From Priapulus caudatus (Eukaryota > Priapulida > Priapulimorpha > Priapulimorphida > Priapulidae): 64,000 bases of DNA. The stretch spans positions 127,271-191,270 of the forward strand of contig NW_014577320.1 in assembly GCF_000485595.1 (NCBI RefSeq), read 5' to 3'. Below, piece by piece: positions 1 to 12,800 of the stretch. The notes beneath the pieces were generated by a model. The model was not told where the DNA came from and did no database searches. It saw only the letters and a list, made by a program, of their open reading frames with translations. Every line of letters starts with the position of its first letter. The stretch's first letter is position 1. The position numbers and the translations under genes are program-made.

Positions 1-37
1 TAGTGCATAGTGCATAGTGCATAGTGCATAGTGCATA
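1..37. repeat. Heptamer tandem repeat at window edge
   Basis: Five direct copies of TAGTGCA followed by TA begin at the first base. The array probably continues to the left, outside the window. Confidence 0.9.
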
Positions 38-750
38 AAAAACAACTAACGCGCCAACCAAAAAAACCTCCAATTACGACCATTGCAGTTATTCTCGCCC
101 TACGTGCATAATCCAAAGGTTTGTCCAAGCGCCAGAACTGCTGAATTGACCGATAACACCCTGATTCTACATAACCATGGAAGTGGTTTGATGGGGAGCA
201 GCGAACTATATGAAATGGCGCCAACAGGTGGCGCTGTTCGCGCTTCGCGCGTATATCTGCTGCGGAACGTCCAGGAAATAGAATTGAGAATTATTTACAC
301 AAGACCAGTGGTCTGTCAGATTTAAAAAAAACCAGCCCAGACAAACCATTAATTAGTGGAAAAAAAACGATGCAACTTTTGAGTCAAATGTATTTTAACA
401 ACCATGGTGGTTGGAAGGTCATTAATTTCATGCACTGAATGTTTCTACTGTGAATAGGGATGTGGGGTGGGGGGGGGGAAGAGAATACGTTGCAAAATAA
501 AAACTCCAACAAAACTACCAACTCAAATTTACAAGTGGACCATTTTTGTACTACATTGACTTACTGGTGTTTGCAACTCACCCCACATTACCAGCTAAAT
601 GAGTGTCACTGAGCCAAGAAACACATTGCTACCAGTATCACGTGGCAGTAAGTTGCATGCAGCAAACATGATATAGAATAGAATATGAATAGAACTGAGC
701 TATTCTGTTACATAACTGGTAACAGTAATGTTCCCACCGTCGCAACTTAC
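38..750. other. Non-coding, 3' intron of CASD1
   Basis: This stretch follows the donor of the last CASD1 exon seen (exon ends at 751). I looked on the minus strand for the expected next segment, which in the family continues with a QYHxWLA-type motif, and did not find it. The intron therefore seems to run past base 1. The small plus-strand ORF at 83-325 resembles nothing I know. Confidence 0.5.
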
Positions 751-843
751 CTCTAATGATATCTTGCCAAACCAAGCAAAGAAAGTGCTGTATCTCGTTC
801 GCATGAATCCCGCAACATTGCGCAAAATAATGTAGGAGGTTAT
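751..843 (-). CDS. CASD1: CASD1 exon ([11 protein letters not shown]), last one in window
   Basis: 31 codons encoding [20 protein letters not shown] and AWFGKISLE, matching human AFILIRNIPGYARSVYSSFF and AWFGKISLE. Acceptor atttacag, donor GAG|gtaagt. About 90 more residues are expected downstream, outside the window. Confidence 0.95.
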
Positions 844-3800
844 CTGTAAATACACGCAGTAACGCTGTAACAATTGCAATGCAATCGTAATTTACTTATA
901 TCAGGCTATCGAGTGGTAGAGTTAAGTATGTACACTGTACCTACACTCAGTACATCCTGATGAAATCCTGGATGAGATGGTGGAGAATGACATAGCACAA
1001 AAGAAAAAAAAAAACACGAGAAAAGGACCCCACTTTCGTGATGCTAGTAGCCGCCAAAAACAGCAGTAAAATTAGAAATGGCCATTGTTGACAAGGTGGT
1101 ACGGTATTTCCAAAGTAGCACTGTTTCTATAGAGTATGAACAAGATTCTTACCGGTATAAAAGCTACATAGGGATGAACCTCGTTGCATTCAGGCTTCGT
1201 TTTGCAGAAAAAGGTAAATGTTGTATAGCTCTGAAAGTCACAGACACACACTCATACATAATTATATATATATACACACACACTCACGTTAAATTGACTA
1301 CGTCACAAATTTTCTATGATAAAATTTGTTCAATTTTTGTTGCCATTTGTTTACATTAAAAGTAAGAACTAATGGGACTAAATGTATCGTCAAATTCTTA
1401 CCTGATAAGATTGTTTCTCAACTAGTAATAAAAAATCCAAAAAACCTGGACGATTTGATATTATGTTCCTGACTTGTGATTAATTGCTTGCTATGGGCTA
1501 TGTATGAGTCACGAGTGTATGTTCACATCGAACAATATAGTAAAATAGGAAGTATAATGCAGCAATTTAACCGTAAAAAGTGAACAGAATGACTTATATT
1601 TTGTGAAAAAGTGGAAATATTTTTATATTTTTTTATATTATTTACGGTGACGAAATCACTTTAAGTACATGCAATGCATATGGTCACATTGATACTCGAA
1701 GGCCGAATTACGGTGCGCTGCCTTTTCAAGTACAGTAGTTCAGTTCAGTTCAGAGTACAAAGAAATCATCATGACGCAAAACAGCGAGACGTCTGCTAAC
1801 AAAAACAGCAGTCTCATGAACACTTACCATTATGCCTATTACCGACAACAAGCACACTATCCAACACACGCCTCGGGAGAACAAGCTCCCATTGCCTTTG
1901 TCATCTAGCAGCTCGAACCTTTTCAACAGGAAGTAGGCATAGCCAAATATCACGCCGAAGACTACGCTCTGGAAACAGAGAGAATTCGTGCAGTGCTGCT
2001 GAGTCTTTATTTGGCATGCAGATCATTCGCAGCAGTACAAGGATATCACGTTGAAATCTACCGCTCAGCTGCTGGGACCCGTGTTGTTGTTGTTGCTGCT
2101 TGGTGCTGGCGCGTGGTGTTCGCGATGGTGGTGGCGGCGGTGGTGGCGATGGTGGTGGCGGCGGTGGAGGTATGGGGGTAGGTGCTGTAGTGGTGAGGTG
2201 GCATGGTTTAGAACGCAGCAGCCATCGCAACAATGCTACAGTCTTGCAGCAACAAACTGTAGTTACATCTAAATGTAGTCATAGCCGTTTTAATTTGAAC
2301 TATCCCCTTGAGCCGTTCAGTCCTCTATAATATGGCTCACATGGAAATCGCAATTCTCATCATAATTCAGAACAAAACGTTTGTATGTGAAAAGCATGAA
2401 ATAAGTTTAGGATTATAATTAGGATAGTAAATATTTTGGGTTTTATCGATACCAATATTTGATGAAAAAACCTGTTAAAAATTTGGGATAACACATGTTA
2501 TACTCCTTATATTGTAACGTATAATATATTCTCTCGAGAAATCCAATGCATGAATAAAAAATAGTGAACGTTTTCCTATACAATTTTTAAAATCGACATT
2601 TTGATTTTGAAAATGAAGTTTTCGTCTTTCACATGTACATACAATAGCTTTTACTCACTTAATTTGCAATGTAGAAATATGCTAAGATAAATTTTATGCT
2701 CTACACATACTGTAAACTACACATTTGGGCAAAACAGTCGTGCATGCTTGACATCCATGTGAAAATTTAAGTTATATGAAAAAAATTCCTTCCATGCTCA
2801 AACATTATGAATCTAGGTTGTTTCCTTCTTGTGATATCACGAACTGCAAATGCAACTGAAGTCTCTGCCTTTGCAGAGCCTCAATTCCATGATACTTCCA
2901 TGATTACTTGATTTCTCTACATCTAACCGTTAAGGTGACACCAACAAATTACAGAACAGCAAGAACAGGTTACAGCAAGACATAAATAGAAACGCGTGGC
3001 AATCACTTAACAAATACCCCCCACCCCCACCCACCTACGCCCGAGACGACACATACAACACTCCACACGCAGACTTTGTAAAAGTCGAGGAACCCACGTT
3101 TCCTAGACTTTTACACACAAGAAAAGTACAGTGTGCATTAGGCACGGACATTTACACTATACTTAACCGTGATCATGTGGCTTAGCATCTGTTAAACATC
3201 TCAATTCCCTATCCTATGGTAAAATTATTCACTTTCTAAAACATCAGCTGCCATTGAAAAATATCTCATGGCTAACAACTGCTTGCATGACAAGGTTGGC
3301 ATGGCACGACTTTAATATTCTGTGATATATATATATTCTGTGAACCCTCTCACCAGTGCAACGAAATTGTATCATTTTAGGTACAAATTATTAATATTAA
3401 CCGAATTTTAAATATACAACTGGGTCTATGTATATAATACATTTTGTTAACAAGGAAAAAGCCAAATGACAGATTAGTTATATCTAGTTGCTAAATCCAA
3501 GTATTTACATACATATCTGTCAAGCTGCCAGCGAAACCACCACTCTTTCACAGAATCATCACTTGTCACAAATAGTGCCTTGAAAGGACGAGTGACAAAG
3601 ATCTTTTCGAATAAAACCTGCGAAAAAGGACATTACATATATTTAGGCTACATATATTTCGCACCAATACAAAGCATGATGAGAGGGTAGTAAAATACTA
3701 GAAGGCATTTAGACGTAGCAGAAAAATCTACACCAACAGAGTCACCATTATTTACTTGGTGTATAGGTTGTGATTATACCATTGTACACCCGATTACTAT

Positions 3801-6800
3801 ATTTTTTGTGATTATATCTTTTAAACGAATTTGTGTTAAATTTATTGTTTGATTGATTGATGGATGGATTTATTGAGTCATTGGTCAACATTCATGCTGT
3901 TTCTGATATTAATTGAAGACTCACTGCTGAAGACCTGTTCATCCCAATGTGAGTGTAACCATTTTAAATTTACAAAATATAGAATTTATCATATGCATTG
4001 GCTCATAGGAATTAGTATTAAAACCTCTTGAGATATACGGGGAAAAACTCGTTCCACCACAGAGTCACCGCAGTAGACGTTAGATGAGCGCTGTCGCTCC
4101 GCGGCACTTGTTATTAAATGCAACATTTTATTTTCTGGAGTGTTTGTCTCTTTTGTAACTTGCCTCAAGCGCTTGTGGTGCATACTGTTGATAATATCTC
4201 TGATGAAAAATAGGTACCAATCAATCGGTAGGGCCTACTGCAATGTGAGACACTGGCCCTAAATAACAACCTCAGGAGTAACATAATTAACTGACTGTCA
4301 ATTATGATATCTTGATATCTCCCGATGTCTTGAAAAATAATAACTTGCCACATCTATAACGACAATACTTAGGCATAATTGAAAGCTTGACAAAGCAATG
4401 TTTTCGAAACCCATGCACAAAATAAATTCTACGACGATAATGTGACTCCACTTCTTGTCTCTTCCGCCGATCTTCTCAAAATAATACATATAGCTGTGAT
4501 ATTTTAAAGTAATTACTACGAGAGTTTTCCAGGGGTTTCCCCACCGTTATTGCTTGAGTAACAATAAAATGTCTTAGAACCTTTGTATTCACCAAAACAT
4601 GTAGGCCTACGATTGCAAGTCTGTTCTGTTGCCATCTCTCGGATTTTCTCGCGGTAGCGCGAGACATCAACCAGGGTGTAGTAATGCAAATACTCGCACC
4701 GCAGAAATCAGGTCAGAGTGTAAACAGAGAGGTTCATACTAGCGTAACAGGAGTGTAATACTAATGCTGCGTAAAGTCTGTTATTAGAGAAGCTTGTGGA
4801 TTACCAGTCAGATAGTAATACGAGAATGACAATAACAGAAAAATGCTCTGAATTATTTACATAAAAAGTCAATAATATTTACCATAAAGAATTGCACGCT
4901 CTTTTGTTATAATTATATGCACTTGGTTTAAAGGCGCCATTTGTATTTTGGATTCTCCGGACACGATAATATCTGGAGTTGGTATGATGTGGTCAAATCA
5001 ATTTTTCGATACTATAACTGCATAAAATCGTAGTGTGTATGCAATTATAGCATAGAAAAATGGATTTGACCACATCATACCAGCAATAAATGTTATCGTG
5101 TCCCGACTCACAAAATCACAAATGGCGTCTTCAAAACAAGTGCACATAATTAAAACAAAGGGGCATGCAATTCTGTGTGATAAATATTATTGACTTTTTA
5201 TGTCAATAATTCAGAGCACTTTCTGTCATTGTGATTCCTGTGTTACTATCCGACTTGTAATCCACAAGCTTATATAATAACAGACTTTACGCGGCATTAG
5301 TACTGCACTCCTGTTACGCTAGTATTGAACCTCTGTGTTTACACTCTGACCCGATTTATGCGGTGCAACTGTATGCATTACTGCACCCTGATAGATGTCT
5401 CGCGGCTACCGTAAGAGAGTCCGAGAGATGGCAACGGTAAACAAACAAAAACGCAAAATTGTAATCGTGCATGTGTTGGTGAATACGAAGGTTCTAAGAC
5501 ATTTTATCGTTACCCTAGACAATTGCTGTTACTCAAGCAATAACGGTAGGTATCATGAAAGTGGGGAAAACACTGGAAAACTCTCCCAATAATTACTTTA
5601 AAGCTTGGATGTTTTCGCAGGCGAGCACGTGTCGGATATAGCACAGCAGATCATGTCGGTCACAGGCACTTAGAGCGTTTCAATAAAATATAATGCTAAA
5701 TAAATACGAAATCTATTTACTACCAAAGTATTAATGTTTCTATATTCTCTTTCACCTATTATTGCCGACAATTTCCTGTAAATACCGTCCAAATGCTCAT
5801 CTGCAACAAACGCTGGCTGCCGCTGCACACTGACACATAAATATATAGCAGGTAGGAAAGCATGCTGCCAAAATTCACTCGACGCTCGCTTGATTTCATA
5901 CGAATACAACACAAATATTCAACCATTCTACTCCATCTTTGTTTCTATTTGAAGAACAGTGTTCACTTGTTATAAAAACATACTGTCTGTGTTCGTAATC
6001 GAGCTGTGTCACGCGAAATCACACAAAGCCTGACAAAATTCTCGCGTTCGCTCCCGTTGCGCAGTTTATGTAAATGGCTGGCGGAATCAGGAAACACCCA
6101 CCGGCACTCTTCGTGACCTCATTTTTGCGCCGCAACGCTGCAACATTTTTGCAACGCTCCACTGGCAGCTTTGACGAGGCTCGTACGGGAGTTGGAAAGC
6201 AGCGTGGTAGTTTCCCAAAATGCAGTACGCCGCCTATAGCCCTGTACTTGCAGCCATTTACATAAACTGCTCAACGGGAGCGAACGCGAGAATTTCGTCA
6301 GGCTTTGTGTGATTTCGCGTGACACAGCTCAGTTACGAACACAGACAGTATGTTTTTATAACAAGTGAACACTGTTCTTCAAATAGAAACAAAGATGGAG
6401 TAGAATGGTTGAATATTTGTGTTGTATTCAGATGAAATCAAGCGAGCGTCGAGCGAATTTTGGCAGCATCCTTTCCTACCTGCTATATATTTATGTGTCA
6501 GTGTGCAGCGGCAGCCAGCGTTTGTTGCAGATGAGCATTTGGATGGCATTTACAGGAAATTGTCAGCAATAATAGGTGAAAGAGAGTATAGAAACATTAA
6601 GACTTTGGTAGTAAATAGATTTCGTATTTATTTAGCATTATATTTTATTGAAAGGCTCCAAGTGCCTGTGATGCTGGTACGTGACTAATTCCACAAAGAG
6701 TGCTGCGGGTGATATCCAAGATGAAAATGGATTACCTCGGACAGGAATAATATTGTGATGATAGCAATCAGGAATACTATCTTCAGAACCATGTAAAGAT

Positions 6801-9800
6801 AATGCCATGGGCTCCCTGCAATGAAAGTACACATATAAGCAACATACGAACCAAAACCACAGCACAGATTTTGGCTCGCCTTCACAGGGGGCCTATACTG
6901 AGCTGTTTATTTGACATTTAACCATAACCTGGAGAAATATTTTCAGCCTGCAAGCCTCCAAAATATATACTGTAATGTAAGTACAATATTGTATAATTAT
7001 TGCCTGATTATGAGGGAAACAGAAGCTTGCGGGCTACAAAAATAAATGTTGCTCGAAAGTTGAAGTTAACGTTGATTTTGGGGGTCCAAAAAAATCTGTG
7101 TTGCCCAACCAACCACCCAAATACACATTAATTGTTTTGTTATACATCAAATCAGGAATAAATAATACTAAGGCTCCAGACAATCATGTAGGGGAGCCTT
7201 GGCTCGACCAAGCTGCGAGACTAACGTAAATACATGGCTCACGACGTATGACCGTATAAACTGTGTACGAATGCCAGAATTTCAGCAGTTACGCTGCAGA
7301 ATATCAACAAATAATTCGTTATAAACTGAAGACGTTTGCACAGTGTGCTAGCACTTCTGATAACAGTGAATAGCTGATGCCTACGCAAGGTGATCTATGC
7401 ACCAATGATAAATCTAGGCTCAGGTTTCGTTAACCGGGCCCGTAATCAATATAGTCTGAACCAGTGAAATAGGCAGGTGGGTAACAGTGTTTTACTACTT
7501 ATACTTCTAAAAACAGGAACCAGCGTGCAATATAATCGACAAATCGACAAACCTTCGCAAATCCACGACTGAAGATAATACCAGGTATGCATAATACCAG
7601 GTATGCAGTATCAGTACATATTACACAATTAGTACATACACCAGCACATTAAACAACGCTATCTCAACTAATAAAACAATTAGGCGCAGAAATCATACCG
7701 AACCCCAACACGCCCACGCGGGGTGCTGTACGAACACTGTCCGTAAAACCAGCAATGTGGTGAGGTGATGCTGTAACATGCTTTCACGACCCAACCACCT
7801 ACAGGTATAGATATGCCTGACGACTCGCGGCTGTCATTCTACAGCTAACGACACGTGCCTATATATATCTCATCATCTGACGACCCACGCGTACACGCTG
7901 TACGGTGCTACACGCTCTCCACCCTTCAACCCGACTATGCGTGAAGTAAGGAGGAGCCTCACAGCCGTACGTGACTGCTCACACGGCTCATCGTGTGAAA
8001 CATGGAGCTATTACCTGACAGCGAAAAAGATCGACCTTATGACCAGGTAAAAGGAAAACGGACATCAAACAGCATCGCACACCTATTGCGTGTCATCGCA
8101 CTCCTGACATGTGCACGCGAGCCAGGGTGCAGGGTTGGAAAATGGACGGTTGCCGACTTATTCTTATTCACATCAGTTATTTCAATCCTATTTGACTTGC
8201 TCTCTCTAAATGTTAAAATAAAATCCTTGAGTTCACCAATGTGTCTTTTGCTCTTTGTTGTATTGCTGATTGGTGGTTAAAAGCTGACAGCACGTAACCG
8301 TAGACTAGAATGTACACGCAGCATAATAGGGTTTTATACCGCGCTTCCTCCTAAGTTGCTGATGTAAGACAGATGATTTAGTAGCTTGCTAAAAAAACAC
8401 TTTTCAAAATGCACTGAGCAGATATAAAAGTAGGCACATTTTTGGTTTAGTCTTTTCAAATCGTGTTCGTAATGGGAACAATTCACTAATCACTAATATC
8501 TCGTGAGAGCGATTTCAGGACTGCCAGGTAAACGGTAAAGGTAAAGGTAAACGGCAACAGCAAGCGGTTGAATGAATTTGAATGTATGTGCTACCTTTAA
8601 GTTTAAGTTAGTTGATTAGTTATATATTTTTATTATATTGTTTTTTTTGCATTAAGCACCTTAAAATAATGTTTAATATTTATATACACTATACTTGAAA
8701 TTTGTTTGGTTTCCATTTGTACGTAACATTTAATCCTTTTTTGCTGTGTTCGGGTGTATGGGAAACATGTTCTTTAATATTGTGCCTTTGACTTTCATCA
8801 CTAGTTTAATCTGCAAAATAAGCACACATGCAACTGTTATTATTAGTTTTGTACCTCAGATTCGGGACACCCTCATTTTGCTGCAGACTCCCTGTTTTTG
8901 AGAGCAGGAAGTGCTTTTGACTTCCTTGATCAAAAGTTGATTTCTACCATTGTAACACGACTGTAGCGTCTTCATTAGGGGCGGGAAGAATCATCAATAG
9001 ATATTAATGTATCGTGAAACAAACCTTGATGATACATATATATCGATACTCTACATAATAAAATCCAAATCATTTGAGACAAGTCACAGCTCAATAGAAG
9101 TTGTTTACTAAGCGCTCGACGATACTGAATGGTAAGTATTCACATGATTGGTAATGTCCAGGTTGACTGTATAACTTGCTAGGTAGTTTACCTCGAAAGT
9201 ACCACGACATATCGCATCGTGAAAGGTGTATCGTTATGTGAATCGTATCGTGAGCTACTCATATCGTCCCACCACTAATCTTCACTGAGATTGGGCTTCA
9301 TTTATGATTTATACCCGTTTTTACTTCCTAATAGTTATTTAGAAATTTATTAGTTAATTGATTAATTTCAACGGCATTTTTGTTTACACAGTTGGCATCA
9401 TTGTTGGTGCTGCTAATCACAATAGAGATTCAGTTGGGCTATGACTACAATGTCTCTTTCAATTTAATATAATCAGAGAAAAGTTTGAAGTATTAAAAAA
9501 TAAGAGGACATATACACAGCACAAAAGTATCCATATCACATTATATTGAAACACTGTAGCAAATTATCTAAACAAAAGAACGTATTTTTATGTGCCTATT
9601 AATAGCAAGAAAATGCAAGTATGGATGACTCACCATCTGCAGATGTCGCACTAACTTGAGGCAGCATGCACATTGTGCAGTAGATGACTAGAAACCAGAA
9701 AGTGACGAGCGGCACAAAGTAGTAAAACTGATATGGCCGGTTCATTACGAAGCACAGCATGATCACTAACATGTTTAGCCGAAAAACCATCTGCAAGTAA

Positions 9801-12800
9801 AAAAAACAAATTAATTTAATTTAATTTATTTTAACAAAAATTTATTCTAATAAGATTTAGAAGTGATAAGTTTATAACGCGGTTGACATTTCTGTTCAGT
9901 TCTTAGGATGTTCTTTCATTTAAGTCTGAGCTACAATGTGACACATGCCGACACGCGCACGCACGCATACGTGCACATATGCAAATTCACAGCTGCACAG
10001 ACATACTATCACACAAATGTCCATACCCAAATATCTGTTGTACTAAACAACAGGCTATCTACGTCAGTAAATTTATCCACAGGGTAGGGCTAGAATAATA
10101 TCCACTTACATACAATACAAAAAAACAAAACGTCCGGTTCAAGCTCCAATACCGACTGCACATTGATGTGTTATATGCAGAATACAACTGTTCGGCAAAT
10201 CACATGCTATGCAAACATCATTTGGAAATAATTCCTTGTCAAAGAGTATTGTTTCAACTTTCAGTATTTTTACTATCAGAACTAGGAAGGTAGTTAACTG
10301 TTTATAGGTGAATGTGAGTCAAAGGACATAAACCACTGTCAATTCTGTTGAACTGAAATGTAGGCGAATCCTGCCCCAGACTGCAGGAAATAAAGTCAAA
10401 ATAATGATGATCAATACGTTTCTTGGAAATAATATAACTCCAATACCATTGTGATTACTGGGATGCCATTTCACATGCATCACAACCCCAATAAGCCACC
10501 ATACCAAGAAAAACTAAAAGGAAATTTGATGTACAACCAACAGCAGCCCTTCACACTTTATATGCAGAGTGTCATGTATATTATAGTTGTGGGGTGGGTG
10601 TAGAAATAGGCGAGGAATAGGAGAGGACGAGATGAATAACTATAAGATCTTTGCAACAAGTGCCGCGGAGCGACAGCGCTCATCTAACGTCTACTGCGAT
10701 GACTCTGTGGTGGAGTGGTGGGATTCTAGTAAACCCTGTTAGTCCCAAATGTGTTCACATACACGCCGAATAGATTTGTGCCCAACTGTTGAAGGACGCA
10801 CGGACGCACGGACGGACGGACGCACGGACGATCATGCGATTCTACAAGCTGCATCTGACTATGTCAGATGAGCTAAAAACGTAATAAACAGTAAATAACT
10901 CACTACACTTTAACTGAACGTTAGCTTTGAAAATAAAACTGTAAAAATATGTATTAAGCCTATATTCCCTCAACGAAAAAACAACTCAAAAAACGCATTT
11001 CACCGCGGTTCTGTATCATGGCGGCAAGAGTCGACGCAGGTCACGTACCAGCACAGCTATAGATATCATATAACACGTGTTGTATGATATCTATAAGCAT
11101 ATGCAGGCTGCAGCCTTCATGACCTTCAGTGCTTGGTATCACTGCATGGCAACAAGAGACGCGTCACAACATTGCCGCAGTGTAGACCCGAAACTTTGTA
11201 GTCTAAAAGCTTTGAATGAACGTATTCCTGAGCTTTTTTTTTACCTATCACACATATATAGGCAAGTACAAACGTTCAATGTTAAAATAATTCATGTTTG
11301 CCTGATTTTATGTTTTCCGCTTGAAACTTCGAGGCAGGGCACCTTTAATCTCAAGGTGCGAAATTAACGCAAGTCCGGAGTCAAATACTCCCTGATTTAC
11401 TGTCGGACTCACTGATTTGACATACGCAGGAGTCCGTGTGACTCCCTGAAAATTCTGCCATACTAACTAGTTCGTTCTGAACAGAGCACGGCCTCGCCGA
11501 ATTACCGTATTTTTCAGCTGTCTAAAGATGAGTGTCAATGACACTGTAGCTCACCACAAAAAATGACACAAATGAGTGAGTGAGAAGAAGTCAGTTTTAA
11601 TTGAGCAACCATCGACATACATTATGGAAACGAAGAGTATATATGGGAGAACTCCCACTATATATTCTTGATAATTATATGTGTAATTTTTTATGTGAAA
11701 ATAAATGTTTGAGATGTGAAAGTCTGAGATGAGGGCGAGTGATGGCGTTACACCTAAATGATCGCCATTTAACGTTTTTATAATATTCAGATTTAGGCAC
11801 TGCCTAAAAGCGGAGCTCCCGATGTGTAACATGTAAGATTGAGAGGATACGCTTATTCGACGTAGCTGCTATGTACCACGTGACAATGGTGTTTCCCTGC
11901 CCATAACACAACTTTTGTCAAAGGTTAATTGGTTGCATGGAAGTGTTTACTTCGTATGAGTTTTTCTAGGCGGTAGCACACGGTTGCCATCTGTTTATCG
12001 CAATAATAATTTATAAACCAAAATGAATCACAATTTGTGACGGTAGATGGTGCTATACCCGCTTTGTAGCGATGGCGTTCTAAATAAATAGGTTATGCTG
12101 CGTTCTGACATGTTTTGTAAAACTTTACGCTAATATAGACGTTTTATGGGCAGGGTGGAGAGGAAATACCAATTTTGCATTAAAGATATTGTCAATGAAA
12201 TCTTGTAAAACGAACCAGACGAGTGACACCACAGACTGTTTGTTATCTGCGTTTTTTTGCATAAATTGCATAAACCTACCTAATTTGCATTTTTTTTTTT
12301 TATATCAAAACCCCTAGCCCTTATTCATTCACATACCAAAAATGAGCAAAATCCGTTGAACCTGAACTGACTAATGGCAATTCCCATTTTTGCCAAAAAA
12401 TTGCTGTGGCTCGAAAGTACGTCGACTGGCGTGCTCCAAAATAGGACGTTTAATATGGGAGCATAGCAGTAACAACTATACCCAATTTCAAACATGTGGG
12501 TCAAACGGTTCCTGAGTTATCGTTGACCGTAGCTAAATGTTGACGGACGGACGTACGACGGACGACAACCCATGGCAATAGCTCAGCTTGACGACGTCAA
12601 GGTGAGCTAACAATTGGGCAGACATGCCACCGCATGAATCTTCAAAATAAGCACATGCATTATTGTTAATATCTTTAATTTTGAACTTCAGACTGCGGAC
12701 TCATTTTGCTGCGGACTCCCTCTTTTTGAGGGTTGGGAGTCCGCTCGACCCCCGAGTTAAATTTTGCAGGTGGAGGGGGCTCTAATAGCAAAAGCAGTTC

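Noticed and set aside
951-1003. Minus-strand segment ending in HQDVLSV considered as a CASD1 exon
   Set aside because: The exon at 1153-1230 ([14 protein letters not shown]) matches the family far better and joins in phase to 843-751, leaving no room for it.
1901-2330. Polyproline, polyglycine and polytryptophan frames
   Set aside because: All derive from a (GGTGGC)n microsatellite in a CASD1 intron.
8002-8280. 92-codon plus-strand frame with a hydrophobic C-terminus
   Set aside because: No similarity recognised, AT-rich codons, inside a minus-strand intron; not supported as a gene.
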